A stretch of DNA of 64,000 bases. Origin: Oasisia sp. SBJ-2009 (taxonomy: Eukaryota; Annelida; Polychaeta; Sabellida; Siboglinidae). Under the pieces are notes generated by a model. It saw nothing but the letters and a program-made list of their open reading frames with translations. It had not been told where the DNA came from and ran no database searches. Below are positions 14,101 to 28,900 of this stretch, in pieces (position 1 is the stretch's first letter; every line of letters starts with the position of its first letter). Where the stretch lies: the NCBI GenBank assembly GCA_964017155.1, contig OZ024857.1, positions 35,175,241-35,239,240 on the forward strand. The letters run 5' to 3'. The translations under genes and the position numbers were made by a program.

Positions 14101-17100
14101 TGTCTCTGTGTGATAGATGTGACATTTATCTATCTGTTGTAGGTGATCTTCCAAGTGTCTCTATGTGATAGATGTGACATGTATCTATCTGTTGTAGGTG
14201 ATCTTCCAAGTGTCTCTGTGTGATAGATGTGACATGTATCTATCTGTTGTAGGTGATCTTCCAAGTGTCTCTGTGTGATAGATGTGACATTTATCTATCT
14301 GTTGTAGGTGATCTTCCAAGTGTCTCTATGTGATAGATGTGACATGTATCTATCTGTTGTAGGTGATCTTCCAAGTGTCTCTGTGTGATAGATGTGACAT
14401 TTATCTATCTGTTGTAGGTGATCTTCCAAGTGTCTCTTGCTATCCTGGCTAGTGTCAGTGAGTCACTGCTACGTTGTAAGGATGATGGGGAGGCCATCAC
14501 AATCCTTGCGACCTACCTCAACGGAATCACCAGCCACGGTCCAGAGGCTGCTGGAACAACAGATGGGGAGGTGGAGAACAAGGTACACGAGTACACTTCT
14601 CTTTGTCTCATAGGATCACAGCTGTGTTTGTATATCTCTAGAAGTTGATGAAGTTACACGACCAGTTTTGCAAGTAAATCATAATTGCATGACTAAGTAT
14701 ATTGTTAAATATGGCAGTCATCCAGTTATTCAATTGTGTACAGTGTATCCGTTTCAGCGGGGGACAATGCAGTTGCGGATTTGGTGATTAACCCTCTCAA
14801 GACTAGATTAATGGAAATATATACCTGCTATTGAATTCTGTTAAATCAAGAGATTGTGTTGTGATCGAATCATCTGCTATATTTGAGTTGCATAAATGCA
14901 AATAAAATAAATAAATTTTGGTTCAAATTAAATAAACTTTTCAATACATCTGTTGTACTAATTCCTTGTAAATAACCAAGTTTATGTCAGGTATATAAAT
15001 TTATTACCCAAATGTGATGATAAACATGACTGAAGCCTAACATCATGTTTCTATCTGTTTGGCAGACATCTAAGGATATCTCCGAGTTGATATATGATGC
15101 ACACTCCAAGTATAGCGACATCACAAATGTACAGATTGATAAACTGCGCCTGAAGTATCGACTGAATGTTGTTCAGGTGAGTAGAACATAGGGCTTCATA
15201 TTTTTATTATGGATCTCATATAGTTTTATTTATATAGAACAACGTGTGATAAATTGACAAACATGGTACAGAATGTCTTGGGAGTGTCGTTAGACATGAT
15301 TCAGTTCAGAGCCGTAATGTAACGAAGTACTTTTACTTCGTTACTTTACTTAAGTAGAAAAGTTTACTTTTCTTGAGTAACGAAGTACATTTTTTTGGAA
15401 GTACTTTTACTTGTAACGAAGTACAAAATATGTGTACTTTATCTAAATGTAGTGAAGTACTCATAATTTCTTTGTTAAATTTGCAAATGTCCTAAAAGCA
15501 CCTGTCGGAAGCAAGGTAATGTCTGCAGTTAGCATAGATTTATTTACAAACATCAGCCGGAACTTACAACAAGCAGATATGTTAAGTGTCCTGGACTGGC
15601 CAGATCAGTTGTACAAACGATTTGCTTTGTCACCTGATGAAGCCAGTGAGATAATTGCAATCTGGGGTCTGGCACTGGTGCTGCTGAGCCTGAACTGAGT
15701 GTTACAAGACTTCCTGACTGGGCCTCTAAGACAACAATGCCCATGAATGGCATTGGCCCTGAGATTATTTAAAGCCTTGCATTGAGTAGACCTGAAAAAC
15801 AGCTGCCTTACTTGTCTTCTTGTGTCTTGCATATTGTTGACACAGTTGATTAGCTTTAGATGTTCACTGTGGACTGCACATGCTATATATATCGAAGGCT
15901 CCCCGTTATCGCCAACCGCAAACCTGCCGGTCTTGTGGAATCACATCTTTATAATTTCTATTTATTTTTAATATAGATCAGTGTTTGTAACTGTTTAATT
16001 TAACTAAAGTTTTTTTTATAAATGTTACAATTAGTAATTATTACAAATGAAGACATATTTCAAAAGACACGTTATTATAAGCATTCATCTAGACCGAATG
16101 CCTCCTTCAGGTAACACAGGATAAAATTTATCATACATCCATCTATAACCCATGATGATAAGAACGTTTTAAGAAAGATGTAACACACCTATGACAACGT
16201 GAATTACTTCTAGTTCAACTTATGAATACGATGGTTGCTGTGGGCCTATTATTAATAAAGCATGGTGTATATACAGCTTGTAGGCCTAGTTTGCCTACGC
16301 AGTATTGTCTGCATCATTATAGTTCTTAGTATTAAATATTATATTTTATGCATAGCGTGTACACACTAAATTATAATTGTGAATGTTTTGTTTTATTCAC
16401 AACAGTGAGAACTAGTTTCAGGAGAAAAGTACTTTTGTGTTTACTTCAAGTACATATTTTTACTTTTTACTTGTACTTCAAGTACATTATTTTAGAAGTA
16501 CTTTTACCTTTACTTGAGTAGCTTTTTCTAGGGTTACTTTTACTTTTACTCAAGTACAAAATAAATGTACTTGTTACAGCTCTGATTCAGTTACAAGAGT
16601 AACTTGGTTAAAGAAACTTGCTCCAGATTGTAAAATAATTTTGTGCTAAATAGCAAAGTAATAAGTATAGACTGTATTCAGATTGACAAATATCAGTAAA
16701 CATCCCAGTATCTGTGCATCATTTGTGTAGAAACTTGAGGACCACACCATGAAGAATGTCATCCGCAGTGTGGCAGACGATGTCCCATTTCACACAGCTC
16801 AACTGAGGAACCTGTTTCTTGTGTTCAAGGTAAAACATTCCATAAGCCACTTTACCTGTCAGAAAAGCCAGTTATGTCAGATTGTAATGTTAACTACATG
16901 GTCTATGATTTTCATGGCTAAGTTTAAGCTCTTACAGAACTACCGTAAACCCTGTTTTTATATTATAGCCGCGGCTACTATTACAGTAGTGTGTAGCCGA
17001 AATGAGGACGAAAATGCAAAAGTTGGGGTGCGGCTTTAAATACAGTAATTTGCCGAAACAAATTGACATTTGGGTCACAGAATTGTCAGTATAAACGTGA

Positions 17101-20100
17101 AAAACTTACTGAAGAAACGAAGCCAGTTTTATAAATAACACATTGCCACTTGTGTAAAAACAAATGTTAATAAACACAGTTAAAGGAACATGCAACCATA
17201 GTATTGAAAATGCGTTAAAATCCCCCCAATTCCCACATACCATTCATGATAGAATATTGTAACGCATGTATTTTTTTTTAAATTTTGTAAGAATGTTATA
17301 CATCATAAAATTAATCTTGAAACGTGCATTTTCACTGACCATGGGCGCTGCCATTGTTGCCTATTTCACGGGGAACTCACGAAGATTAACGCGAGAGAAT
17401 GCGTGAGTGTGACGTAGGCGGTCCACCACCTCAGCGATATAGGCGTAGCGTAATATGTAAACAGTAGCATAGCGACATGAATCGAGTTGTTTTATGAGTC
17501 TTGTGATAATGAAATGCTTGAATATCAAGCATGCGGATGTCAAAAGAAGGCAGGAGAAGAGTCCGTGAAAGGAAAGAGATTTGTCCAAATGCCAATAAAT
17601 TATCTACGAAGCCTGCCGTCGAAGGGCGAGTTGGCGATCAAATGGCTCCACAATATAGGTACGAGTCATACAGTGGAAACATTCAATTTCAGCCGGGAAA
17701 TGGTTTGCCAGGACCATGTCACCGTTGATATGGAACACAGGTTGCCGGGATTGGGTGAAAGACGACTGTTGAACGAAGCTACTGTCCCCACTGTATTTGT
17801 GCACAGAACGAAAAGTTCGGGGCCGAAGCGAAGGGTCGGTGTTGCACGCGAAGAAGGGTCTCGCTAAAGGGACGAACTTAATGTATGCAAATACTATATA
17901 TATGGGGTACTAGAATATCATTCAATGCATTTCCTTTATTATAATAAAAATCAATGATTAGTAAAATATTCATTGCGCGACGGTCGACTGGAATAATTAG
18001 TTGGATAAACGATTTGTTTACATATGAAAGTGGGCGATAATAAAAGTTATTAAGCTCCGTCGAACCAACCAAGTCCAAAATGGATTGCGCGATTTCCTTT
18101 GTTGCAGTCTCTACTTGAGCATCATTATTCTTTATCCTATTCTTTATGAATGTTTATATTAAGGGACGGCGTTTTTTTTATAGCTGACGCTCTGTAACTA
18201 ATTAAATGGATGAATATATCTCAGACTCAGTGGGTACGTGAAGAAATCGTTTTGTTTTGCCCACCCGAGGCGCTAGCGGTGGTGGATCTGTGACGTCACA
18301 CGACCATAGCCGAAATGTCCAAAATGTCAGCCTCCAGGGAGGTTCACTAATTATCCTTAAAAGTTAACAAATCATTTCAGAAAAAAATAACAAAATATGG
18401 GATATGATTCAATGAACATTGTTTAATGGTTTAAGCAATTTTTACTTTTTGGGTTGCATGTTCCTTTAATAAAATCCCATGTCCATAAAATGTTCAGATA
18501 CAACGAACAGAATATGAAAACATGTCATAGTTAAACTCCACAAAAGTCCCTTTCATCTTCGCCGTCAAAGAATGCCTTGGCTAGGTTGGGGAAGGGAACA
18601 GCACGGCGGCGCCATTTCATGTATCCATTTCAACGGTGGCAACATCGTTGACCGTTGCCGTGAGTGCATGCACCAGACAATCATCATTAAATGTGATGAA
18701 ATAATTCCTTTCACAGTTAATATAATCCTTTGTCAGCACTATTGTAGTATTGTCGCTGTCAAAGAACGCTGTCGCGAATGGCATGACAGTGTCGCTCAGT
18801 GTAGTGTATCTGCATGCGCCGGCAAAAATAAATGTTTTGTCATTGTCCTTTGTTGGTATCAATCCCATGCTGTCTGTTTTGTTCTGACACTAGTTTTAAT
18901 CTAGGCTCCAAGAACAATGTTCACACGTTTACAAAAGCCAGGCTTCATGCTGATTGCCAACCTAACACCGCACCCTACCAGGGTTTCCCAGCCACTGATA
19001 ACCAAGTTAATTGCATATGTTCTCTGGGTCAAGATACAATGTTGTAACCCCGACTTCCCTTGTGCCTGCGCAGTGCCTGGATAAACACAGTCACAGGTGG
19101 CCTAATTAAGGGACAACTCTCTGTGAGAAAAATGTGTTACAACCGCTCCCCCGCTGGCGGAGATGGCAAGTTATTACATTGTTGCTAGCAAGGAAGCTTC
19201 TTTGAAGTATTCACAGGCCTATGAGAGGATGGGTAGCTTACATTTTATAGGCGCCAGCATTATGCATGGTTCTACATAAAACTAAAACTTCTTAGCATAT
19301 ATTAAAGTGAAAAAAAGGCAACAGTTTGGTGTTATGCACCTAAAAGAGTTTACACAAGCTAATAATTTGCATCTACAATCAAATTTTTCACATTAGTGGT
19401 TTCCTCAGAAAGTGGTCTTAAAGTGGGATAATCTAGCTAAATAACCGACACCATGAACGGGCCCATCTTGGTTCTTGCAACCAATCACAACCCAGCTTCT
19501 ATCTGCTCTTTGAAAAGTAATACGTCGCGGAGTCGTCTGTTGGTTCAGCTGTCATAACAGAGAGCCAAGCGGTTCGCTAAAAGTGCCTTACGTCGGTTTA
19601 CAACAAAATCGCGACAGCAATATGCCACACGGTTCCTCAAATGCTTGTAGCAACAGTACAGTGAAAGACAGTATTAGTAAGCTGTCTTTTTGTTACCCTT
19701 TGAATTGACCAGAACTGAAACAGTCAGTGGTCCAGTCGATTCGTTGGGACAGTCACAGACACAGCGCGGATGCCAGGCGACCGGGTTGGATTGACCTAAC
19801 TATGAAAACGACCGCCAACAGCCGCCAAACTTCTCCTCACCTATCTTACATACATATACATACACTACGTTATAAAATAAAATAAGTTGCATTCCTCTAA
19901 CGAAGAAAATCCATCTAACAAACACGCATATGTCGACGGCAATTTCGTCTGCCGCTGCCCGGTACCGTAAAATCGCTCAAATAAGTTAGCCTTACACAAA
20001 ATGCCATTAGATGGCACGTTTGTGCGCGCGAATATTTATAAACTTTACTTACTGCATTCGCACGCGCAAAATAGTTTAATTAATTGTAAATAATATAGTA

Positions 20101-23100
20101 ATAATTAATTATTATCATCACTATGATTTGCAGGAATTATAAGTTTTATTATAATATAATAATATTTTAATTGGTTATGGCGCTTCACAAAATACTGCTA
20201 TTTAAAATACAATAAGAAGAATACTACCCACACATAATATTTCAAAATAAATAATGAATATATAGGTGTCTATATAATTAACTAAGTGACCTATCAGTAT
20301 TAAAAAGAACCCATACAAATTCCATAACAACAATAGTGATAAATTAAGGTAAAGGTAATAAATAATTAAAATTGTAAAATAATTACGACGTAACTATAAT
20401 TTTCATTCTGCACATACACACATTATGCATAAGAAAATATTATTGAAGCTATATATTTTTCTACTTATGAATTATATTTCCACCACCAGTAACGACAAGA
20501 CACTGTATTAATTATCGGGACAATAAATCACTGAAATTTAAACAGAATATGAATATAATATGGAAAATATATGGTGGTAGAAAAAGAAGGTTTTGGTGCA
20601 GTTAAAAATTATAATATTATATGTTATTGTTTAGTTATTATTGTTAAAAAACATCGTTTATATAATAATAGCTTGCAGTACACGCGAGATGTTTATAGAA
20701 ATATTCTTAAAATAAACAATGTGACATCATCGAACAACACGTAATTTCCATACCTCTTTTATGACTACCTGGGTAATAGACAATGTTTTTTTTTTAATAT
20801 TACCTATGGGTAGCATCTATTTTAATAACATTATATTGTGAAGTGCCACAAACAAATATGGATTTGGCGCTATATGAAATAAAATATTATAATTATATTA
20901 TAAGAAAACTTAACATTTTCTGAAGATCTTGGTAATGATAATAATTAATTATTACTATATACTTGATTAATTAAACTATTTCACGCGTGCGAATGCAGTA
21001 AATAAAGTTTATAAATATTCGCGCGCACCACCGCGCCGCCTAACGCTATTTCGTGTAAAGCTAACTTTTATAGCGATGTTACGGTAACCGCAGTCTCCGA
21101 GGTCGAAGAGCCTGAGTTGCTTTGGGAGCTGCGATCGAGTTGCTTTTGTGAATTTTCTTCGTTAGAGGAATGCAAGTGATTTTATTTTATGACATAGTGT
21201 ATGTATATGTCTGTAAGACAATTGAGGAGAAGTTTGGTGGCTGCTGGCGGTCGTTTTCATAGTTAGGTCGGACAGTACATGTCATTGTTGACACCAGTCG
21301 ATGCCGTCTCGGGACTGGTTGTTTCTCTTCTCGTCATTTCAATTTCCCTTGGGTCTTCACCACCACGGACATCTGGTCTGTGTGACAGCACAGGCCTTTG
21401 TCTTTGTGGCTGAAATCTATATCCAGCCACTTCTGAATCCGTGCTATTTCCGTCACACGAAGAACCAGAAAATCATCCGTATTATTAAGCTCTTTTGTGA
21501 GCGCAAAGTCACAGCGCCACCCAACGGAGTTGCCAAGAAGTAGTACGACAGCCTATCAGTGGCCGGTCCTCCGATACGTCACTGTTTTTCTAACATGGAG
21601 TTATCCATAAACTTTCTATTCTATGTGTTCTAAATTTTTTTTCTGCTAAAACGCTCACGTTAAAAATGTGATTGAGGTAGGAAAGTGTTAGTTTTTCGTA
21701 GCTCTATTAGGCCCATATCACCAAACCCTAGCCATTTTTTCCCTTTAATAATTTTAGCACCATTGAATAGCTTAAATATGTGGCTACATTTTATTCTTTG
21801 TATGTATGGACATTCTGCCACCCAATTATGTTCTGATACATGGTGAAATTGGGGTAATTTTGTTCCCGTTTTTGTCCATGTTCAAGTAGTAATATTCCAA
21901 TTAAAATACATTATTAGCAAAGTTATGACTTTTATGAAACACATTAAAATGTTTCCAAATTGCGTGTGTCGCAGTATGTCGTGTGCAGTTAATGATCTTG
22001 GCTCAAAGTCGGGGTGCGGCTTTAAATAAGGGTTTTGCCGATATGAAACAGCACAGAAGAAATTCGGGATTTAGGTCAAAAGTCGGGGTGCGGCTAGTAA
22101 TACAGGATTTACTGTATGTAGTTATCTTTCTTTATTAGTTTCCCTAACAGCTGATTTGTCCATTTCACAACATCAGCAAACTGTTTTATCTTTATAGCAC
22201 CTCTGAATGGATTGTTTCTAGATTTATGGCATTATATAAGTGTTTTTATTATTATAATCATGTTTGAAGTACACTTAGATTATCTACACTGTACCTCATT
22301 ACCCGGTATTAATCATACGGAATAACAGTTACCTACTTTATATAAATGTTGTTGGTTTTTGCAAACAGATCTCTGGTGCAAAGCTTGTAAGATACTCTTC
22401 AGGTATATTTCTGGTTGTCATCAACCTGAATAATGAATGCAGTGAACAATGCCACTGTCCTGTGTTAATGGCTAACTGTCTTCAGTAATGCATGTGTACC
22501 ACTTTGTTGCATTGCCAAGTGATATTGTATTCCACTGTCCTACATTGCTGGTTCACTGTAAAGGTTCTTATAAATCGTTAGGATTGCTCAGGATGCTTTA
22601 CATTTTACTCCCTGGCAAAAAACTGTTCAGAAGACCATCTCGACTTCTCTAGGAATCCTCTGTATGCAGATGTTGGTGGATACGTTTGTGTGTGTAGGAG
22701 GAATACCTGACATCATACTACTGGCGCACCCAGCGGCCAGCCGCAGAACTTCTCGACAAGTACGACCCGACCAAGCCTTACTACGAATTGTACAAGGTTG
22801 ACTTTGACCAGTTCCATACCCTCTTCCTGGCCCTGTCACCCTGGGCCGTAGGGTCACAGGCTGACACAACTGCACTCAGACTCTTTAGGGTATGTATTCT
22901 TCCTGGCCCTGTCACCATAGGCCGTAGGGTCACAGGCTGACACAACTGCACTCACACTCTTTAGGGTATGTATTCTTCCTGGCCCTGTCACCATAGGCCG
23001 TAGGGTCACAGGCTGACACAACTGCACTCACACTCTTTAGGGTATGTATTCTTCCTGGCCCTGTCACCATAGGCCGTAGGGTCACAGGCTGACACAACTG

Positions 23101-25946
23101 CACTCACACTCTTTAGGGTATGTATTCTTCCTGGCCCTGTCACCATAGGCCGTAGGGTCACAGGCTGACACAACTGCACTCACACTCTTTAGGGTATGTA
23201 TTCTTCCTGGCCCTGTCACCCTGGGCCGAAGGGTCACAGGCTGACACAACTGCACTCACACTCTTTAGGGTATGTATTCTTCCTGGCCCTGTCACCATAG
23301 GCCGTAGGGTCACAGGCTGACACAACTGCACTCACACTCTTTAGGGTATGTATTCTTCCTGGCCCTGTCACCATAGGCCGTAGGGTCACAGGCTGACACA
23401 ACTGCACTCACACTCTTTAGGGTATGTATTCTTCCTGGCCCTGTCACCATAGGCCGTAGGGTCACAGGCTGACACAACTGCACTCACACTCTTTAGGGTA
23501 TGTATTCTTCCTGGCCCTGTCACCGTGGGCCGTAGGGTCACAGGCTGACACAACTGCACTCACACTCTTTAGGGTATGTATTCTTCCTGGCCCTGTCACC
23601 CTGGGCCGTAGGGTCACAGGCTGACACAACTGCACTCACACTCTTTAGGGTATGTATTCTTCCTGGCCCTGTCACCATAGGCCGTAGGGTCACAGGCTGA
23701 CACAACTGCACTCACACTCTTTAGGGTATGTATTCTTCCTGGCCCTGTCACCCTGGGCCGTAGGGTCACAGGCTGACACAACTGCACTCACACTCTTTAG
23801 GGTATGTATTCTTCCTGGCCCTGTCACCATAGGCCGTAGGGTCACAGGCTGACACAACTGCACTCACACTCTTTAGGGTATGTATTCTTCCTGGCCCTGT
23901 CACCCTGGGCCGTAGGGTCACAGGCTGACACAACTGCACTCACACTCTTTAGGGTATGTATTCTTCCTGGCCCTGTCACCATAGGCTGTAGGGTCACAGG
24001 CTGACACAACTGCACTCAGACTCTTTAGGGTATGTATTCTTCCTGGCCCTGTCACCCTGGGCCGTAGGGTCACAGGCTGACACAACTGCACTCACACTCT
24101 TTAGGGTATGTATTCTTCCTGGCCCTGTCACCATAGGCTGTAGGGTCACAGGCTGACACAACTGCACTCACACTCTTTAGGGTATGTATTCTTCCTGGCC
24201 CTGTCACCATAGGCCGTAGGGTCACAGGCTGACACAACTGCACTCAGACTCTTTAGGGTATGTATTCTTCCTGGCCCTGTCACCATAGGCCGTAGGGTCA
24301 CAGGCTGACACAACTGCACTCACACTCTTTAGGGTATGTATTCTTCCTGGCCCATGGGATCACAGGCTGACAGACCCTAGGCTATGTACCCTTCCTTCCC
24401 ATCATCATGGCTCATAGCGTCACAGTTTGGCAGATTCTTTAAGGCATATACCCTTGCTGGCCATGTCACCCTGGCCCATAAGGTCACAGGCTGATAGACT
24501 CTAGGGTATATACCCTTCTGGCCCTGTCACCCTGGTCCATAGGGTCACAGGCAGACACCACCACCCTCATCCAGTTTTGTATGTACTAGCAGAAATGTTC
24601 TTCCTTAGGGTGGTGCTACAGCTGACATACTTGTAATTATTGTTACGCTGGTCAGGTTAGCTGAACCATGCTAGAAGTCACCAATTAGTGGCAGTGCATT
24701 ACGCATACCAAACTTGCATAGTCAAAGTACTCACATCGCCAAATTATTCACAGGCAACATGCACAATCACTCGGTTCTTTTTGGTCTTTTATTGTCTCAG
24801 TAAATTACCTGTGGCCTCAGCTATCGCAGTTTTAGCTGCGTCTCTGAGATAGAATATTTTTATGTTTTACACACATGATCCAAATAATCACACTAGCATA
24901 TGGAAACCCATTTTAGAATTATAAGTACTTCATGTACATATAAATTTATGCAAACAAATTGATTGAATAGTTACTATATATGGATATATGGAATGTCTAC
25001 ACACACACACATATATATGTATATATATATATATATATATACCTCTGGTATATATACCTCTGGTATATATACACACATACTGTATGTACAGATGTATGTA
25101 GATGTTCAGAATATGTTCATGGAAGAGTTTCTTTAGGTTTCTGTTGATGCAGTTTTCCTGTTGCTTACGGTGAAACTGAGGAAGAGCAGTAAATGTAGCT
25201 TGTTTCTACCAAATGTAAATCGAGTATGACTTACAAAATCTAAAGCCTTCTAGAGTGTCCATTAATGGTCAATCACATGTTTCATTTCACCTGGGAGCCA
25301 CTGGGATGGGGATCTTGATCTTGGAGAAGTTTGGCATTCTAAAAGGTTTTATGAGGGGGTGGTTAGTGGAATGAAGGGTGTGCAGTTTGTTTAGTCTGTG
25401 GAGATCTGGTAGGCCAAAATAAAACCAGTGTTGTCTTGTTGGTCAATGCAAATTACACTATGCCAAGAAGAGGTTGTGTTTTTGCTATATTCTATAATAT
25501 TATACAGATGTAAATGTAGCTTATGATCTGTGTATATAATAATTTGCACTATATCTGACAAGTAGACTATCATGACATGTTTCAGTTACTGGATGCTACA
25601 AGGCATGAGAACATGATTAACTTCCGAGACTTCGCGTGGTCCATGGGCATCATGTGTCGCGGAGATGTCACACACAAACTCAAGCTCATCTATTGTCTCC
25701 ATCTGTCACCTGCTGTTGACCCTGACACCCCTTCACGCACACCCCCCAGCCCCCTCTCAGGTGGGTCAAACCCACACATACTCACTCATGTGGGCACTCC
25801 ACAATGTGCCCCATGCCACCACAGACCACACATGTACGCACACATACGCACACACGCAAACGCGCACACACACGCATGCATGCACACACACACGCACACA
25901 CACAGAAACAGACACACACAGACACACAGACACGCATGCATGCACA

Positions 25947-25986
<40 letters not shown>

Positions 25987-28900
25987 CACACACACAAACA
26001 GACAGACACACACACACATACATACACAGAAACACCTATATACACAGGCACACACAGCCACGCACACACAATTTGGTAAATAAAACACCATTACATTCAT
26101 GAACATATTACATTTGGCCAAGGCTGAAGACACAGTTGAACTACAGGTGTGGACACCTGCCACTATCATTAGGCTCCTGTATTTTTCAATGTGGAATGTT
26201 GTTTTCACACATACCTGCAAAGTCAAAAGAAATGATCTCCCCTGTTAAGTAACCAAAATGAAAATAAAAGGAACAGATTTTGTTGATCATGTTGTAAGGC
26301 GGAACAGTTTGTGCCTGTCTTGTATCACCGGATGTTGTAAGGCGGAACAGTTTGTGACTGTCTTGTATCACCGGATGCTGTAAGGCGGAACAGTTTGTAA
26401 CTGTCTTGTTTCACCGGATGTTGTAAGGCGGAACAGTTTGTGCCTGTCTTGTGTCACCGGATGTTGTAAGGCGGAACAGTTTGTAACTGTCTTGTATCAC
26501 CGGATGTTGTAAGGCGGAACAGTTTGTGCCTGTCTTGTGTCACCGGATGTTGTAAGGCGGAACAGTTTGTGCCTGTCTTGTGTCACCGGATGTAAGGCGG
26601 AACAGTTTGTAACTGTCTTGTTTCACCAGATGTTGTAAGGCGGAACAGTTTGTGCCTGTCTTGTGTCACCGGATGTTGTAAGGCAGACCTGTTTGTGACT
26701 GTCTTGTGTTACCGTAAGTTGTAAAGCAGAACAGTTTGTGCCTGTCTTGTGTCACCGGATGTTGTAAGATGGAACACTTTGTGCCTGTCTTGTATCACCG
26801 GATGTTGTAAGGCACACCTGTTTATGCCTGCCTTGTGTCCCCGGATGTTACAAGGCGGACCTGTTTGTGCCTGTCTTGTGTCCCCGGATGTTGCAAGGTG
26901 GACCTGTTTATGCCTGCCTTGTGTCCCCGGATGTTATAAGATGGACCTGTTTATGCCTGCCTTGTGTCCCCGGATGTTGCAAGGCGGACCTGTTTGTGCC
27001 TGTCTCGTGTCCCCGGATGTTGCAAGATGGACCTGTTTATGCCTGCCCTGTGTCCCCAGATGTTATAAGGTCCGTGGATGTTATAAGATGGACCTGTTTA
27101 TGCCTGCCCTGTGTCCCCAGATGTTATAAGGTCCGTGGATGTTATAAGATGGACCTATTTATGCCTGCCTTGTGTCCCCAGATACCACAGACACGGGAGT
27201 GGAAGCAACAGAGTTCTTCAACACTTCTGTGTGCTTTCAGCCTCACAGTAAGTGAACATCATTCTGTTTGCTTGAGAGAACTCGTGCCATGTCACCAGGA
27301 CATGTTTCCATTTCAAATCCCTCCTGCTGTATATTGATATCATTGTTCTACAAAATGACATAAATTGATGCTGAGATACATAAGTCATTAAACATAATTT
27401 CTTACAAATACAAATTTATCTAGTGAAAAACATTAATTGGTTGAGACAAGTTACTTTGTTAATACAATAAAAAATATGGGAGTACAAAATTAATAGATAT
27501 GAAATAAGAATTTTTTTGAACATTTTATTCTTCCAACTTGATGAACATTTTCTAATAATAATATACTTTACAAAATGTTGGGAAACTTTAAGAGTGCATC
27601 CATAAAGAATACAGACACTGCGGATCATCCCGGAGGATGCACAGGACAGAACATTCTGGAAATCAAGAATTTGGGCCGCTGACCCCACCTAGTGGGAAAA
27701 GAAGAAGACGTGTATATTTATTATTATATTTGTTTATCATTGGAAGTGTCAAATAAGTGCCTTCCGGCTTGCAACAAGTATATCGATAAGACACCATTCC
27801 TGCTTGTAACAAGTATATCTATCATACATCATTCCTGCTTGCAACAAGCATATCTATAAGACATCATTCCTGTTTGCAACAAGTATATTACACTGTATAT
27901 CTATACGATTTCCTCCAGAATATAAGACATCATCTGCTGCATACAACAGATATATCTATGAGACTTCCAGCTCAGTTGACTGTGTTATAGTTGACCTTAG
28001 TTCCATTCATAGGGAGTCTCTGGGACCTAGTTACGGAAGGAGTCAACTCATCCCGTCTCTCCGACACTGCCCACAACAAGACAACTGTTCCAAGAATCAA
28101 CCAGGTAAGCATTGGATCATTTCAAAGTGTGGTTACAAGCACAGTGTCGTTCCTAACTGAAGAAAGGTCCAGTTCAATGAACTGTGTAAGACCATGTACA
28201 ACATATTCAGTGATGATGTGTTGTAGATTCAGTGTATTGGACAGTATCAGACCTTGTTCATGTTCAGTGATGATGTGTTGTAGTTCAGTGTATTGGACAG
28301 TATCAGACCTTGTTCATGTTCAGTGATGATGTGTTGTAGTTCAGTGTATTGGACAGTATCAGACCTTGTTCATGTTCAGTGATGATGTGTTGTAGTTCAG
28401 TTCATTGGACAGTATCAGACCTTGTTCATGTTCAGTGATGATGTGTTGTAGTTCAGTTCATTGGACAGTATCAGACCTTGTTCATGTTCAGTGATGATGT
28501 GTTGTAGTTCAGTTCATTGGGCAATGTCAAACCTTGTACATGTTCAGTGATTGTGTGCTGTAGATTCAGTTCATTGGACAGTATCAGACCTTGTACATGT
28601 TCAGTGATTGTGTGTTGTAGATTCAGTTCATTGGACAGTATCAGACCTTGTACATGTTCAGTGATTGTGTGCTGTAGATTCAGTTCATTGGACAGTATCA
28701 GACCTTGTACATGTTCAGTGATTGTGTGTTGTAGTTCAGTTCATTGGACAGTATCAGACCTTGTACATGTTCAGTGATTGTGTGCTGTAGATTCAGTTCA
28801 TTGGACAGTATCAGACCTTGTACATGTTCAGTGATTGTGTGTTGTAGTTCAGTTCATTGGACAGTATCAGACCTTGTACATGTTCAGTGATTGTGTGTTG

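Larger units (their letters stand above)
16943..22114. mobile_element. TA-flanked element with nested insertions
   Basis: Left end CCGTAAACCCTG..TTA..ATTATAGCCGC and the complement of the right end CAGTAAATCCTG..TTAC..TAGCCGC match. A ggggtgcggctttaaata block occurs near both ends in direct orientation. TA lies outside both termini (16,941-16,942; 22,115-22,116). Inside are two separate TTAA-flanked elements. Pogo/Tc1-like by ends. No intact transposase was recognised in what remains (18,470-19,300; 21,750-21,950). Confidence 0.65.

Noticed and set aside
15553..15832. Possible hAT transposase remnant
   Set aside because: No recognisable hAT motif in either strand.
18572..19047. Possible gene between the two TTAA elements
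   Set aside because: ORFs on both strands are short and unrecognised; may be a transposase remnant, but no motif supports it.
25665..26226. His/Thr-rich and Cys/Val-rich ORFs
   Set aside because: Translations of the CA/CGCA microsatellite on both strands.
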